In this document: one piece after another, positions 42,498 through 50,828 of the stretch
Layout of the letters: every line of letters starts with the position of its first letter
Position numbering within the stretch: position 1 is the first letter of the stretch
Origin: PFJX01 sp031426735
GTDB taxonomy: Bacteria > Pseudomonadota > Gammaproteobacteria > Burkholderiales > Thiobacillaceae
Direction: 5' to 3'
Assembly: GCA_031426735.1 (NCBI GenBank)
Contig: JASJPK010000013.1
Location: forward strand, 1-64,000
Length of the DNA stretch: 64,000 bases
Position numbers and translations under genes: made by a program
Notes under the pieces: model-generated
Told to the model about the DNA's origin: nothing
Databases searched by the model: none
Seen by the model: the letters and a program-made list of their open reading frames with translations, nothing else

Positions 42498-42812
42498 CTA
42501 GGATTGAAGAAATTTTTCCATAAAAGTATGATACCAGAAATGTGTTATTTGTCAATTAATACAATGAGTTACGTGCAATTAACTGCAAATGAAAACGCCC
42601 TAGAATGGACCCGCTCTGACCGCAAAATCGAGTAGGTGCTGTCTGACCAGATTGACCGATAAATTCGCTCACTGGTATCGCCCCTGAGTATCAAAATGAA
42701 CCTTGAAGCAACCCATAAGCTGTAAGAAGATTTGCTCAGTCCGCGAATGGGTCAGAAACCTGATGCCTGGGCCGGATGACGTACCCCTCTGAACTATCGA
42801 AACGGAGTTTCA
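42498..42812. other. Intergenic region holding the recombinase promoter
   Basis: About 315 bp. It contains the promoter at 42528-42555 and no gene. The RBS of the PsiF-like gene (GGAG) is at its right edge. Confidence 0.5.
42528..42555 (-). promoter_or_regulatory. Sigma-70 promoter of the second recombinase
   Basis: On the minus strand TTGACA (42550-42555), 16-bp spacer, TATCAT (42528-42533), preceded by TGG. The start codon lies 31 bp further on. Confidence 0.72.
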
Positions 42813-43088
42813 ATGAACAAGATCATGGTCGCTTTGCTGGCGGGTGTTTTTCTGATGGCTACTCAGGCTTATGCCGCTGATGCAACCTGTGAAGCCAAGG
42901 CTGCTGAGAAGAAGCTGGCTGGCGCGGCTAAAAGCAGTTTCATGAAGAAGTGCGAAAAGGATGCCGCTGCGGCCAGTCCTAAAGCCGCATGCGAAGCCAC
43001 GGCCGGCGAGAAAAAGCTGCATGGCGCGGCCAAAGCCAGCTTCGTGAAGAAGTGCGAGAAGGACGCGGCTCCGGCTCCGGCTAAATAA
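42813..43088 (+). CDS. PsiF-repeat protein
   Basis: A 91-residue exported protein: signal peptide MNKIMVALLAGVFLMATQAYA, then two PsiF-type repeats, CEAKAAEKKLAGAAKSSFMK and CEATAGEKKLHGAAKASFVK, each ending KC. PsiF-like proteins are periplasmic and of unknown role; in E. coli psiF is phosphate-starvation induced. The gene is better GC-matched to the host than its neighbours. Confidence 0.88.
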   Translation: MNKIMVALLAGVFLMATQAYAADATCEAKAAEKKLAGAAKSSFMKKCEKDAAAASPKAACEATAGEKKLHGAAKASFVKKCEKDAAPAPAK

Positions 43089-43112
43089 TCGGGGGCATGG
43101 GGGTCGTTACTG

Positions 43113-43772
43113 ATGTGTGGCCGTTACGCGATAGCGACTCCCCATTTCACGCGCATCGAGGAGGTGCTGGGCACCACATTCCTGGCTGTCCAGCCCCGAT
43201 ACAACATCGCGCCAACTCAAAATATCCCCATCATTCGCCAGACTGAGCACGGCTACGAACTGACGGAGTTACGCTGGGGACTCATCCCGTTCTGGTCCAA
43301 GAGTCCAAGCACGGAATACAGCACGTTCAACGCCAGGATCGAAACCGTCGCCACGAAGCCAGCTTTTCGTGGCCCATTTCGCACACGGCGCTGCTTGATC
43401 CCTGCTTCGGGACTCTACGAATGGAAACAGGAAGGCGGCAAGAAGCAGCCTTACTTCATTACCAGCGAGGAAGATGGAGGCATCGCCATGGCCGGCCTGT
43501 GGGACGAATGGCGGGACAGCTCCGGCTTCACGCTGGCCAGTTGCACGATACTCGTGGGGCCGGCGAACGAACTGATTGCCCCCATCCACGACCGTTTGGC
43601 CATCATCCTTCCTGAAACTGCTTATGCCGCATGGCTCGACCCGAACACCAGCATCGAACAGGCCAGTGGTTTGTTACATCCCTACCCGGCTGATCAGATG
43701 CGATGCTGGCCGGTGTCAACGGCGGTCAACCAGGCGCGTAACAACACCCCTGAGTTGATCGAGCCGATCTGA
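43113..43772 (+). CDS. SRAP/YedK-family SOS-response protein
   Basis: A 219-residue HMCES/YedK-like protein that crosslinks to abasic sites in single-stranded DNA. Cys2 follows Met (MCGRYA). Other conserved residues are in FNARIETVATKPAF (Asn), CLIPASGLYEWKQEG (Glu) and PIHDRLAIILPE (His). It shields abasic DNA during replication. It starts 25 bp after psiF-like and 20 bp before the S1 gene. Confidence 0.92.
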   Translation: MCGRYAIATPHFTRIEEVLGTTFLAVQPRYNIAPTQNIPIIRQTEHGYELTELRWGLIPFWSKSPSTEYSTFNARIETVATKPAFRGPFRTRRCLIPASGLYEWKQEGGKKQPYFITSEEDGGIAMAGLWDEWRDSSGFTLASCTILVGPANELIAPIHDRLAIILPETAYAAWLDPNTSIEQASGLLHPYPADQMRCWPVSTAVNQARNNTPELIEPI

Positions 43773-43792
43773 ACTGGGCCCCTTCAACTACC

Positions 43793-44356
43793 ATGCCTTT
43801 CAATCTCACGTCTTCATTACTGCTGCAGTCTGGTCGTCTTGACCCCTGGCAGGCCGTGCTTGAGGACTACCATGTTGGTCAGGAGGTCAAAGTCACCGTC
43901 GTTGGCAGGATTGATTACGGCTTGTTGGTAGAACTGAGTGCTGGGGTCGTCGCCCTGCTTAAAAGAAGGGAAATCGACTGGGTCAGTATCGAACCGATGC
44001 AAGCACTACAGATTGGGGAAGAAGTTGATGTCAGAATCATCGGCATCGACCCTGATCGGCAGCGGATGATTGTGTCACGCAGAGTTCTATTGCCGAACCC
44101 TCTCGACGCTTTTGTGAAAACCTCGCAGGTGGGGGCGGTTTACCTCGGTACGGTCAGGAAATGCAAAGCCTATGGCGCGTTCATAGAACTTTCACCGGGT
44201 GTGCAGGGCTTGCTACATAACAACAAAATGACTGACCATGGCTTGGAACCTGCAGCAAAAATCGGTGACAACATTCGCGTTCGAGTTATCGGCATCGATC
44301 AAGAAAACCAGCGAATAGAACTTGATCTTGATGGGACGATGGCTGCCACTGAGTAG
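43793..44356 (+). CDS. Double S1-domain RNA-binding protein
   Basis: A 187-residue protein with two S1/OB folds: VGQEVKVTVVGRIDYGLLVE (~residues 28-95) and VGAVYLGTVRKCKAYGAFIE (~110-180). The pattern resembles ribosomal protein S1 fragments or Tex-like S1 modules. It is downstream of the SRAP gene; its target RNA is unknown. Confidence 0.85.
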   Translation: MPFNLTSSLLLQSGRLDPWQAVLEDYHVGQEVKVTVVGRIDYGLLVELSAGVVALLKRREIDWVSIEPMQALQIGEEVDVRIIGIDPDRQRMIVSRRVLLPNPLDAFVKTSQVGAVYLGTVRKCKAYGAFIELSPGVQGLLHNNKMTDHGLEPAAKIGDNIRVRVIGIDQENQRIELDLDGTMAATE

Positions 44357-44564
44357 ATCGGGCCGATTCGTTCCGAAGTTCAATGACCAGAATTAGCTCG
44401 ACATAAGTTATCTCAAACCTTATCGACTGCCTGAAAATTGGCCGAGAAAAAATCGAGGAGCTTCAACGAAATGACGATTGAATGTTAAAAGTGGTGCGTT
44501 CGTTGCCTATGGTTAGGATTAAAGAGCAGTCCGTAGCCTACTGTATAGGGCAGCGAAACCTAGA

Positions 44565-45038
44565 CTAGACCCAAAAAGCCTGCCACCACAAATCAAGATA
44601 GCGGTTAGCGTATGCCTCCTCCAATGCATCGATTAATGCTTCAGTACGTAACGAAATATCGTTAAGCAGGCGACTGTTTGCCGATTGGGTACCGAACGCA
44701 GTCGGATCAAAGTTCTTCAGCGTGATGCTGCGTCGAAACTGGGTTACATGCTTGGGTTCAATAGCCAGAATAGATAACGGCTTTCGGGCAATGGCAGAGC
44801 TTACCCGTTCAATATCAGCCACAAGCGAACGAGCATCATCCTGGCTGTAATTTGACGCCTGATGAAAGGAGATTGATCGACACTCAATTTCCAATATTCG
44901 CTCAACCAACTTGGATTTAAGCTCCCGAATTTCTTTCTGGCGCTCTCGTGTCAGGGTGAGGTAATGAACAGTCATCCATCCCGCAACAATTAGCATCCAT
45001 GTGATGATCTGTGTCACCAATTGAGATCCTTGAAACAC
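44565..45038 (-). CDS. Small membrane protein, third gene of the ATPase/STAS trio
   Basis: A 157-residue protein from a GTG start (45038) that shares a base with the previous stop (TAGTG). One membrane helix lies at ~10-28 (IITWMLIVAGWMTVHYLTL), then a charged helix-rich soluble part (RERQKEIRELKSKLVERIL). No family recognised. The gene arrangement suggests a membrane effector or sensor controlled by the two coupled upstream proteins. Confidence 0.6.
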   Translation of the reverse strand: MFQGSQLVTQIITWMLIVAGWMTVHYLTLTRERQKEIRELKSKLVERILEIECRSISFHQASNYSQDDARSLVADIERVSSAIARKPLSILAIEPKHVTQFRRSITLKNFDPTAFGTQSANSRLLNDISLRTEALIDALEEAYANRYLDLWWQAFWV

Positions 45039-45367
45039 TACTCGTCCACTAAGGACTCGTTACCGTGCTCAATGTACTCTTCGATTTCCTCTACAAGACT
45101 TTGATCAGAAGACTTTAGGGTGATCAATTGGCGGATTTTATCCGGCGAAAACCCATTTCGAACAAGGCCACCGAAAGCCTCCTCCAAGAACGAGGAACCG
45201 TAGCCACGAACGCCGTCCAGTTCCACAGCAATCAACTCTCCAGTCTTCAGTGCTGGGATAAGGATGCCATCACGGAATGCAGCTCCACTGTAGGGACCAT
45301 CTTCGACATAGCGTCCCGCAGGGTAACGCGAAAAGTCCCTCGCCACGTTAATAACACGTGCGGGCAT
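45038..45367 (-). CDS. STAS-like DUF4325 protein
   Basis: A protein of 109 residues starting at ATG 45367 (MPARVINVARDFSRYPAGRY), which overlaps the upstream stop (TAATG) and has AGGAG. The pattern YSGAAFRDGILIPAL, ELIAVELDGVRGYGSSFLEE fits the STAS-like DUF4325 family, which usually follows an ATPase gene. Such pairs look like anti-sigma or partner-switch signalling proteins. Coupled to both neighbours. Confidence 0.78.
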   Translation of the reverse strand: MPARVINVARDFSRYPAGRYVEDGPYSGAAFRDGILIPALKTGELIAVELDGVRGYGSSFLEEAFGGLVRNGFSPDKIRQLITLKSSDQSLVEEIEEYIEHGNESLVDE

Positions 45368-46404
45368 TAGAACAACTCCTGTTGAATGATGGGTACTCTC
45401 CAATGAATCAAGGTACCCATAATGCTTTCGGAAAAGTCTTTGAGCGTAACTTTGCCATCGATGAAATTATAGCAGCCACGGTTGCTGAAGATTTGTAGTG
45501 CCCCGCCCTGCATGTCCTGGACGGCTTCAAGCAGCTGTTTCAGCCCTTTCCCGCGATATCGCTTTCCTGTCCTCGATACCGAGTCTTCCACAGCCTTTTC
45601 GATAATGCTGCTGTCACTGCCAGCCTTGCCTGCCGACATGATGCGCTGCCAGATGCCAGGTTTTTTCGTTGGGAGGGTATTTGGTATGCCTACGCCAAGA
45701 TCGCAGAACACAACGGTCAGAAATCCATCTTTCTCTTGAGAGAACATCCACCAGTTTTTCTGGACATCTTGATACGCCATGCCATCCGATCGGACTCCGA
45801 TGTAGGCGTGGTGATGACAATTGGTCATGGCTTCAGTTATCCCTCGAAACAGACTGCCAAGAAGAGTATCGGCGACTCTTCCTTCGTACGACCCAAGGAT
45901 GTTTTCGTACTTTTGCCCCTCTACCTGATGCCCCGATGCATAACGCCAATGAATGACATCGGAGAATGAAGGATTGATCCGCTTGTGGTAATGCATTAGG
46001 TCAAAAGCACCAATTTGCTTCAGAACCTGTGCGACCTTTACATTGCGTGGAGGTTTGCAGCGAAGGGGCATTGTCCCACCCAGCAATTTTTTGCAGCGAT
46101 GGAGTTCCGCGAGGAACAAGAGCGTCCCTCCCGACCACATCCTTGCGGTCACCTTGAAATCCAGTAGCACCTTCGCCTTTTTGACTACAAGAAGTTGCCG
46201 GAGTTTGTCGAGAAAAGTAAGTAACTCATGCCTGTAGCTGTTGGCGGAAAGCTCAAAGAACTGTGGTGCATGCAATACTTTGAATCCGACCAGGCTGTCC
46301 GAGTTTCGCGACGACTTCTGAACAGCTTTTTTCCACTTGCGCCGTATGTTGCGTCTGGCACGTCGCGAGAGGTAGAGCTTTCTTTTAAGACTCAACCTTT
46401 TCAC
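45367..46404 (-). CDS. GHKL-type ATPase (HATPase) upstream of DUF4325
   Basis: A 345-residue protein from GTG 46404 with AGGAGAGG upstream. The N-terminal ~200 residues hold a basic start and an STAS/scaffold-like part. The GHKL ATPase follows: N box ITEAMTNCHHHAYIG, G1 box VFCDLGVGIPNT, G2 box YRGKGLKQLLEAV. There is no kinase H-box, so it is not a standard histidine kinase. With the DUF4325 and membrane protein it forms a three-gene unit with overlapping start/stop codons. Confidence 0.78.
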   Translation of the reverse strand: MKRLSLKRKLYLSRRARRNIRRKWKKAVQKSSRNSDSLVGFKVLHAPQFFELSANSYRHELLTFLDKLRQLLVVKKAKVLLDFKVTARMWSGGTLLFLAELHRCKKLLGGTMPLRCKPPRNVKVAQVLKQIGAFDLMHYHKRINPSFSDVIHWRYASGHQVEGQKYENILGSYEGRVADTLLGSLFRGITEAMTNCHHHAYIGVRSDGMAYQDVQKNWWMFSQEKDGFLTVVFCDLGVGIPNTLPTKKPGIWQRIMSAGKAGSDSSIIEKAVEDSVSRTGKRYRGKGLKQLLEAVQDMQGGALQIFSNRGCYNFIDGKVTLKDFSESIMGTLIHWRVPIIQQELF

Positions 46405-46844
46405 TAATCCTCTCCTGCTCCCTGACGATGAATTTATCGTTTTCGCATTATCCGTGAACGGCTTCGGATTACGAAATTTTGAGAAAATTAGACTGAAAAA
46501 TCGTCCATCACTGGTGTGAAGTGGCAGGTGAAATACGGGTTTTTAGGTATCGATAATTGAATGTTATCGTTTGTCAAATCGAGGGGTAACGGCTGTTGCG
46601 GCGGCGTAAATCTGTAGAAATTAGGCGGCAGATGATGGCGGCGTGAGCTTTCTGTCAGGCTTTCAAGGGATAGGGCGGCAATAGACTGATTGCTGCCTGA
46701 TAACAACGGCAGACCCGGTGGTCGGTCCACTCGGTTTGCTGCAGTTCGACTTCAGTTTTCTGCATGTCGGCAGCCGGCCCCTTGTTGCCATTAGGACTGA
46801 CGGCGGCAGACGTTCAACCTGCAAAGTCAAATCCATGTTGGATG
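46405..46844. other. Intergenic region without an identified gene
   Basis: 440 bp. An 80-residue frame on the minus strand (46488-46730) has no family resemblance and no clear RBS, so I did not call it. No strong palindrome noted. Confidence 0.4.
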
Positions 46845-48212
46845 CTACGTTAACCCTATGTTGGATGGAAATCCTCGCGAAAGCTTTTCCATGGCGGACT
46901 GAACCAGAGCATCCGGATCGTGAGGCAACCGCACTCGATCAAAGGCCGCTGCCAAATCCTCTCCCGTAACAAGAATCGTACTGAAGGTTCTCAGTTCATC
47001 CGCTTGAGCCGCAATCTGGTTCCTTGGTTGGCGGCATATAAGAACCGAAGTCACTTGGGCCGGATGACCGGCCGCAGTCAATTGTTTCGTCAGCGCGCCA
47101 CGTCTGTCCACGAGCTTGCCAAGCTTTACAGAAAAGTCTGCGATTCTCATCGTACATTCGACAAGGATCAACTTACCGTCCGGCGTTGTAACGATTAGGT
47201 CAGGCGCATCGGTTTCAAGTTGCACCGATGGCGTGAAACCGAGAAGAAAGAGCAAAGCCGCGACGCCATGCTCAAAGCGATTCGAGTCCTGAGAATCAAG
47301 GACCGACTCCCGAATCCTTCGCAAGTCCTTGTCAAAGTGTTGGACAGCGACCCACCGGTTATTGCGCGCCTTGGCTGTATCAATGAACCATTGGCGTTGA
47401 ACGGTCATGTCCTCGATCATCAACATGGCTAGAATGCTGTCTGCCTGTGCAAGCATTACCTGCGCGACGCCCACCCGTCGGCCATCCTTCACTCGGCCCC
47501 ACTTGATCAGCTCTCCAATCTGCCGGCGTCCATCCAACCCATCACCTGGGGCAGCCCGCACCGCAAGACCGACGCGTCGAACGTCGAACTTGGGATGTGC
47601 ATGGAGAGTCAAGGTTAGGGTGTCTGCGTCTAGCCGGCATTCCTTGAATATCAGGACCACCGGAGGTTCCACCCGGATATTGATGGAGGGCGAATTAACT
47701 TTCGTTCCCGGATCGCCAAGGCCCAGCCAAGCTGCGGCGTCTTCTACGCCATCGAAGGGGGGCTGCGCTTTCCGTAGGGCGTTCTGGATTGCTGCATATT
47801 CAATTCCGCCCGGGAAGGGCCTCATCTCACCAGAAACTTGGAGATGGAGATCGGCAAACCACCGTTCCCGGTAGACCATTTCCGACCAGTAGTCGACGGA
47901 CTTTTGAAACCTGACCTTTGCGATACCGTCTTCGATTGCGAGTTCGCCAGCAGTTGCCCGATGGAGCAAACTCATTAGTTCCGATTTCTTTAGTCCTGGC
48001 CGATTGATTTGCCCCACGACTAAACGTCCGGTATTGATATGAAAACTGAAATCCCGCAGCGGAGGTAGCGGATTCAGATGAACCAATGCGTCCCATATCG
48101 CCAATTCTCGATCCTTGATATACGCCAAGTATCGAATGTCGATTGTGTACCCTTCGCAAACCCATTTATCGGCCGCGTGCAGGAAGGTTTGCAATATGTC
48201 TTCGTTATCCAT
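46845..48212 (-). CDS. Large protein with C-terminal restriction-like domain
   Basis: A 455-residue protein from ATG 48212 (MDNEDILQTFLHAADKWVCE); the frame is open to 48239. The last ~120 residues look like a PD-(D/E)XK fold: RFEHGVAALLFLLGF, then DAPDLIVTTPDGKLILVECT, where the last catalytic residue is Thr instead of Lys. The N-terminal two thirds are unassigned, with an INIRVEPPVVLI beta-rich centre. It might be a nuclease with an altered site or a sensor. It stands alone. Confidence 0.55.
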   Translation of the reverse strand: MDNEDILQTFLHAADKWVCEGYTIDIRYLAYIKDRELAIWDALVHLNPLPPLRDFSFHINTGRLVVGQINRPGLKKSELMSLLHRATAGELAIEDGIAKVRFQKSVDYWSEMVYRERWFADLHLQVSGEMRPFPGGIEYAAIQNALRKAQPPFDGVEDAAAWLGLGDPGTKVNSPSINIRVEPPVVLIFKECRLDADTLTLTLHAHPKFDVRRVGLAVRAAPGDGLDGRRQIGELIKWGRVKDGRRVGVAQVMLAQADSILAMLMIEDMTVQRQWFIDTAKARNNRWVAVQHFDKDLRRIRESVLDSQDSNRFEHGVAALLFLLGFTPSVQLETDAPDLIVTTPDGKLILVECTMRIADFSVKLGKLVDRRGALTKQLTAAGHPAQVTSVLICRQPRNQIAAQADELRTFSTILVTGEDLAAAFDRVRLPHDPDALVQSAMEKLSRGFPSNIGLT

Positions 48213-48239
48213 TAGGTAAAGCCATCCTCGACCGAACAA

Positions 48240-48545
48240 TAGGTGCCTGTCGGCATACCATTACTTGGAACGCCGACTAACCGAATGCGAACCACATCAA
48301 CCAGCACTACTAAACGACCGTGAAACGGCTCGCTGATTGGCGGGCATAATCGCATAGCATGGGAATGTCTGCATTCAGGACATTGGGGTAATTTCAGCTT
48401 CTGGCCGGGTCCCGGCCCCCCATTTGTATCATGACCTACCCGCTGGAACGACTGGTGGATTCAGTAAGCCGCCGCTCAGAGTCTCGCTACTTCATACCAG
48501 CAAATGGTTACACTGAATAGGATTAGTTAGCATGGGATGTAACAG
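48240..48545. other. Intergenic region, nothing identified
   Basis: About 306 bp; only short frames, no RNA-like structure seen by eye. Confidence 0.4.
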
Positions 48546-49004
48546 CTAATTCAGCTGTCCATAGCAGCTATCCGAGACTTCCCCACTAATGCGGTTGCCG
48601 CAGCTATCGTAAACAGACCCTCGCTCAAATCTAGTCTGTAGATCAAAGTCTCCCTGCTTATGCTTGAGGCCTTTTTCGAGCATGCTATTTACAGAAGCCG
48701 TATGACTCAGAATTCCTAGAGCAGCTTTCAACCGGATTGAAGCCGGCTCGGCCAGGTTGCACATTGTTTCTTGCAATGTCTCTACGGCTGTGAGGGTGGC
48801 CGCATTCATCATGCGGGCGATCTCCTCTAATCCGGAGGTAGTGATTGCTCTGAGTTTGGCGTCGAAGTGCGGGAGCCTTTTCCATCTCCAAAGAGTCATG
48901 GTTGTAATTTCTAGCCTCTCGGCAACTTGGTTTTCTGGTATGCCAACCGATAGAAGCTGGATTGCGTTTAGTTGTCTTGGCTTTAATTCATTATGCTTTT
49001 TCAT
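48546..49004 (-). CDS. phBC6A51-type HTH protein, terminase-small-like
   Basis: A 152-residue protein starting MKKHNELKPRQLNAIQLLSV at ATG 49004 (49019 is possible). The HTH is VAERLEITTMTLWRWKRLPHF, a phage-type fold shared with small terminase subunits of the phBC6A51 group. No large terminase or capsid gene is nearby, so it is more likely a DNA-binding regulator or relic. Confidence 0.7.
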   Translation of the reverse strand: MKKHNELKPRQLNAIQLLSVGIPENQVAERLEITTMTLWRWKRLPHFDAKLRAITTSGLEEIARMMNAATLTAVETLQETMCNLAEPASIRLKAALGILSHTASVNSMLEKGLKHKQGDFDLQTRFERGSVYDSCGNRISGEVSDSCYGQLN

Positions 49005-49152
49005 CGGAATCCTTATCAAGGCATAACAATATTTAACATTTTATTTATTATTAATTCCTTGCGCAATCGGCTTTTTTCGTTGCTATTGAAAGTGCAAGGT
49101 ATCAGGTAGATGTGTTTGTCAATTTGAAAAAGCTAAATGCAATAATCTGCAG

Positions 49153-50238
49153 TTAAAGTTTGCCTGGTTTGTAGTGCGTGTATTTGCTTAAAGAGTTTTG
49201 AACCCATTCTGGCAATTGAAACTGTCCATAAAGCATTAGGTTGTAATTTCCAGCTAATTTTTTGCGGGCATCCTGATGAATATGCAACCAAAAGCGATAC
49301 GCTTTACCAAGATACTGAGATAGTTTTTCTTCTTCTACGGAAGGTGGGCCATATTCAGGCGGTGTCAGTTCCAATGCTGCTCTATTCGAGAAGATTTCAG
49401 CCATGTGTTCCGAATGCCGCTTCATAAAATCGAGGCGTTTCTCACCGTTCCAATGGTATTTTTGATAATGCATTTCAAGTAACTCCTTGTGCTCTGGTGG
49501 CCAAGGGGTGTAGTCGAATGGATTCCTTGATTTACTGGGACTGGCGGAGCTTAAATTGTGGGGAGTTGATCTAACCCCTTCGATAATTTCCTCGTCTGAC
49601 CAACCCTTATTTCTTCTTGCTCTGAGGGTGTTGTGGTTTACATTGCACAGTTCTGCCCACTCAGCCAAGGGCTTGGTTTCACCGTGATAAGTAAGAAAAA
49701 TTGTGTTGGTACGGTTTCGAGATTGAGTGGTTTTGCTTGCCCAGCGTACATTCTCCGGAGAGTAAGGGCCTTTAGGATCAATCCTATCTATGCTCCATGT
49801 CGGTTCGGGGCGAGGACCAACGATGTACAAGAAATCTGCAAATTTCTCGAAAGCAGGGTCCAGCACGATGGCAGGCTCTCCTGTCTCGGGATCAACCTTG
49901 CAACGCTGCTTCATGTCATCCCAGTTCTTGTAGGTTTTAGGATGAAGCTTCTTAAGTTCAGTAGCATTGATCAAGCCTGCTCTGAACTGAATTACGTCAT
50001 TCCTTGCTTGCTGTTGCTGTTGCTGTTGCTGTTGCTGATGCTCAAGTGATATTTCCGGTGTAAGTGTTTCCGTGTTTGTTGTACTTCCTTCCTTAGGAAG
50101 TGAATGCACAAATTGTTCGGAATTATTCAACAATAGTATGTTGGTTTTTATTATGCGCTGACCGGGAGTATCGCTTTTGACAAGATGCAGTTTTGGACTG
50201 CTCACGCTGTTCGGGCTGCTACAGATGGATGGTTTCAT
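49153..50238 (-). CDS. Phage-like HNH/AP2-type protein with a polyglutamine tract
   Basis: A 361-residue protein. Ten consecutive Gln at residues ~68-77 are encoded by (CAGCAA)5. A phage-type HNH-like segment follows: PKTYKNWDDMKQRCK, SIDRIDPKGPYSPENVRWA, then a repeat-type module (ETKPLAEWAELCNVNHNTLRARRNKGWSDEEI). It resembles phage homing endonuclease relatives without clear HNH catalytic residues. Its N terminus is Ser/Asn/Gln-rich and probably disordered. Confidence 0.65.
   Translation of the reverse strand: MKPSICSSPNSVSSPKLHLVKSDTPGQRIIKTNILLLNNSEQFVHSLPKEGSTTNTETLTPEISLEHQQQQQQQQQQARNDVIQFRAGLINATELKKLHPKTYKNWDDMKQRCKVDPETGEPAIVLDPAFEKFADFLYIVGPRPEPTWSIDRIDPKGPYSPENVRWASKTTQSRNRTNTIFLTYHGETKPLAEWAELCNVNHNTLRARRNKGWSDEEIIEGVRSTPHNLSSASPSKSRNPFDYTPWPPEHKELLEMHYQKYHWNGEKRLDFMKRHSEHMAEIFSNRAALELTPPEYGPPSVEEEKLSQYLGKAYRFWLHIHQDARKKLAGNYNLMLYGQFQLPEWVQNSLSKYTHYKPGKL
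50008..50037. repeat. (TTGCTG)5 hexanucleotide repeat
   Basis: Thirty bases of perfect TTGCTG repeat (CAGCAA on the coding strand), five copies, encoding ten Gln. Slippage would change the tract by two residues per unit without breaking the frame. Confidence 0.9.
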
Positions 50239-50280
50239 TTTATCTGCTTCCTAGATGAAATATTTATAAGAAAGTTCTAT

Positions 50281-50553
50281 CTAGCTATCTAGGTACTCTT
50301 TAATAGTCAGAGTATTCCAATAGAGGAGACCTCCATCTTTGCCGTCAGGTTTGGGGAAGGTTCCGCTGTGCATCCTGGCGTAAAGAGTGGAATGTGAGAT
50401 TCCAACAAGCGCAAGGACATGGGCACTGCGTAGTCTTCCGGGACCATTCAAATCAATGACAGGCATTCGTGGGATGACGTGCCCGCGTTGTCGAGTTATG
50501 TTATTCGGTTGGGCGTTCGCGGGCCCATGATGTATTTTGACGGTAATAGGCAT
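50281..50553 (-). CDS. AlpA-family regulator / excisionase
   Basis: A 90-residue protein; ATG 50553 has AAGGAGG upstream, so the frame back to 50649 is not used. The HTH of the AlpA/MerR-like type is in RLRSAHVLALVGISHSTLYA, followed by FPKPDGKDGGLLYW. AlpA proteins activate integrase or act as recombination directionality factors in P4-like islands. It lies 276 bp downstream of the integrase gene on the same strand. Confidence 0.87.
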   Translation of the reverse strand: MPITVKIHHGPANAQPNNITRQRGHVIPRMPVIDLNGPGRLRSAHVLALVGISHSTLYARMHSGTFPKPDGKDGGLLYWNTLTIKEYLDS

Positions 50554-50578
50554 AACCAGCCTCCTTAAGCGGAAAGTA

Positions 50579-50660
50579 AAAAAGGCCGTTTGGTGAACAC
50601 CAATACAATGAAGCCAATCGGCCAGCCATTTATATTGACAGTCCACCAAACGGCCTTTTT
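50579..50660. terminator. 17-bp perfect inverted repeat with terminal A/T runs
   Basis: AAAAAGGCCGTTTGGTG (50579-50595) and its exact complement (50644-50660) enclose a 48-bp loop. A-run and T-run are at the outer ends, so it could terminate transcription from both sides or act as an RNA hairpin. It sits between int and alpA. Confidence 0.6.
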
Positions 50661-50786
50661 ATTTAGAGGCCGCCTTGCTACTCGTAGGTAGCTACTTCAG
50701 GCTATGTCTTATCCAGTCATGAAGACAAATGTTGTCTTTTCGATGTTTCCAATGCTATCCAGATAAGTCCGCATGGTCAACAATCG

Positions 50787-50813
50787 TACCATATTAAATA
50801 ATTTGTCAAACAA
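50787..50813 (-). promoter_or_regulatory. TACCATATT...TTGTCAAACA repeat, 3' flank of integrase
   Basis: On the minus strand it reads TTTGACAAAT, an AT-rich spacer and TGGTA. A 22/27 identical copy is at 52234-52260. The pair frames the integrase gene; -35-like TTGACA is present. Confidence 0.45.
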
Positions 50814-50828
50814 CAAAGCCCGCTAAAG

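Noticed and set aside
46488..46730. 80-residue frame on the minus strand
   Set aside because: No RBS or family resemblance; Pro/Leu-rich and unlikely to be coding.
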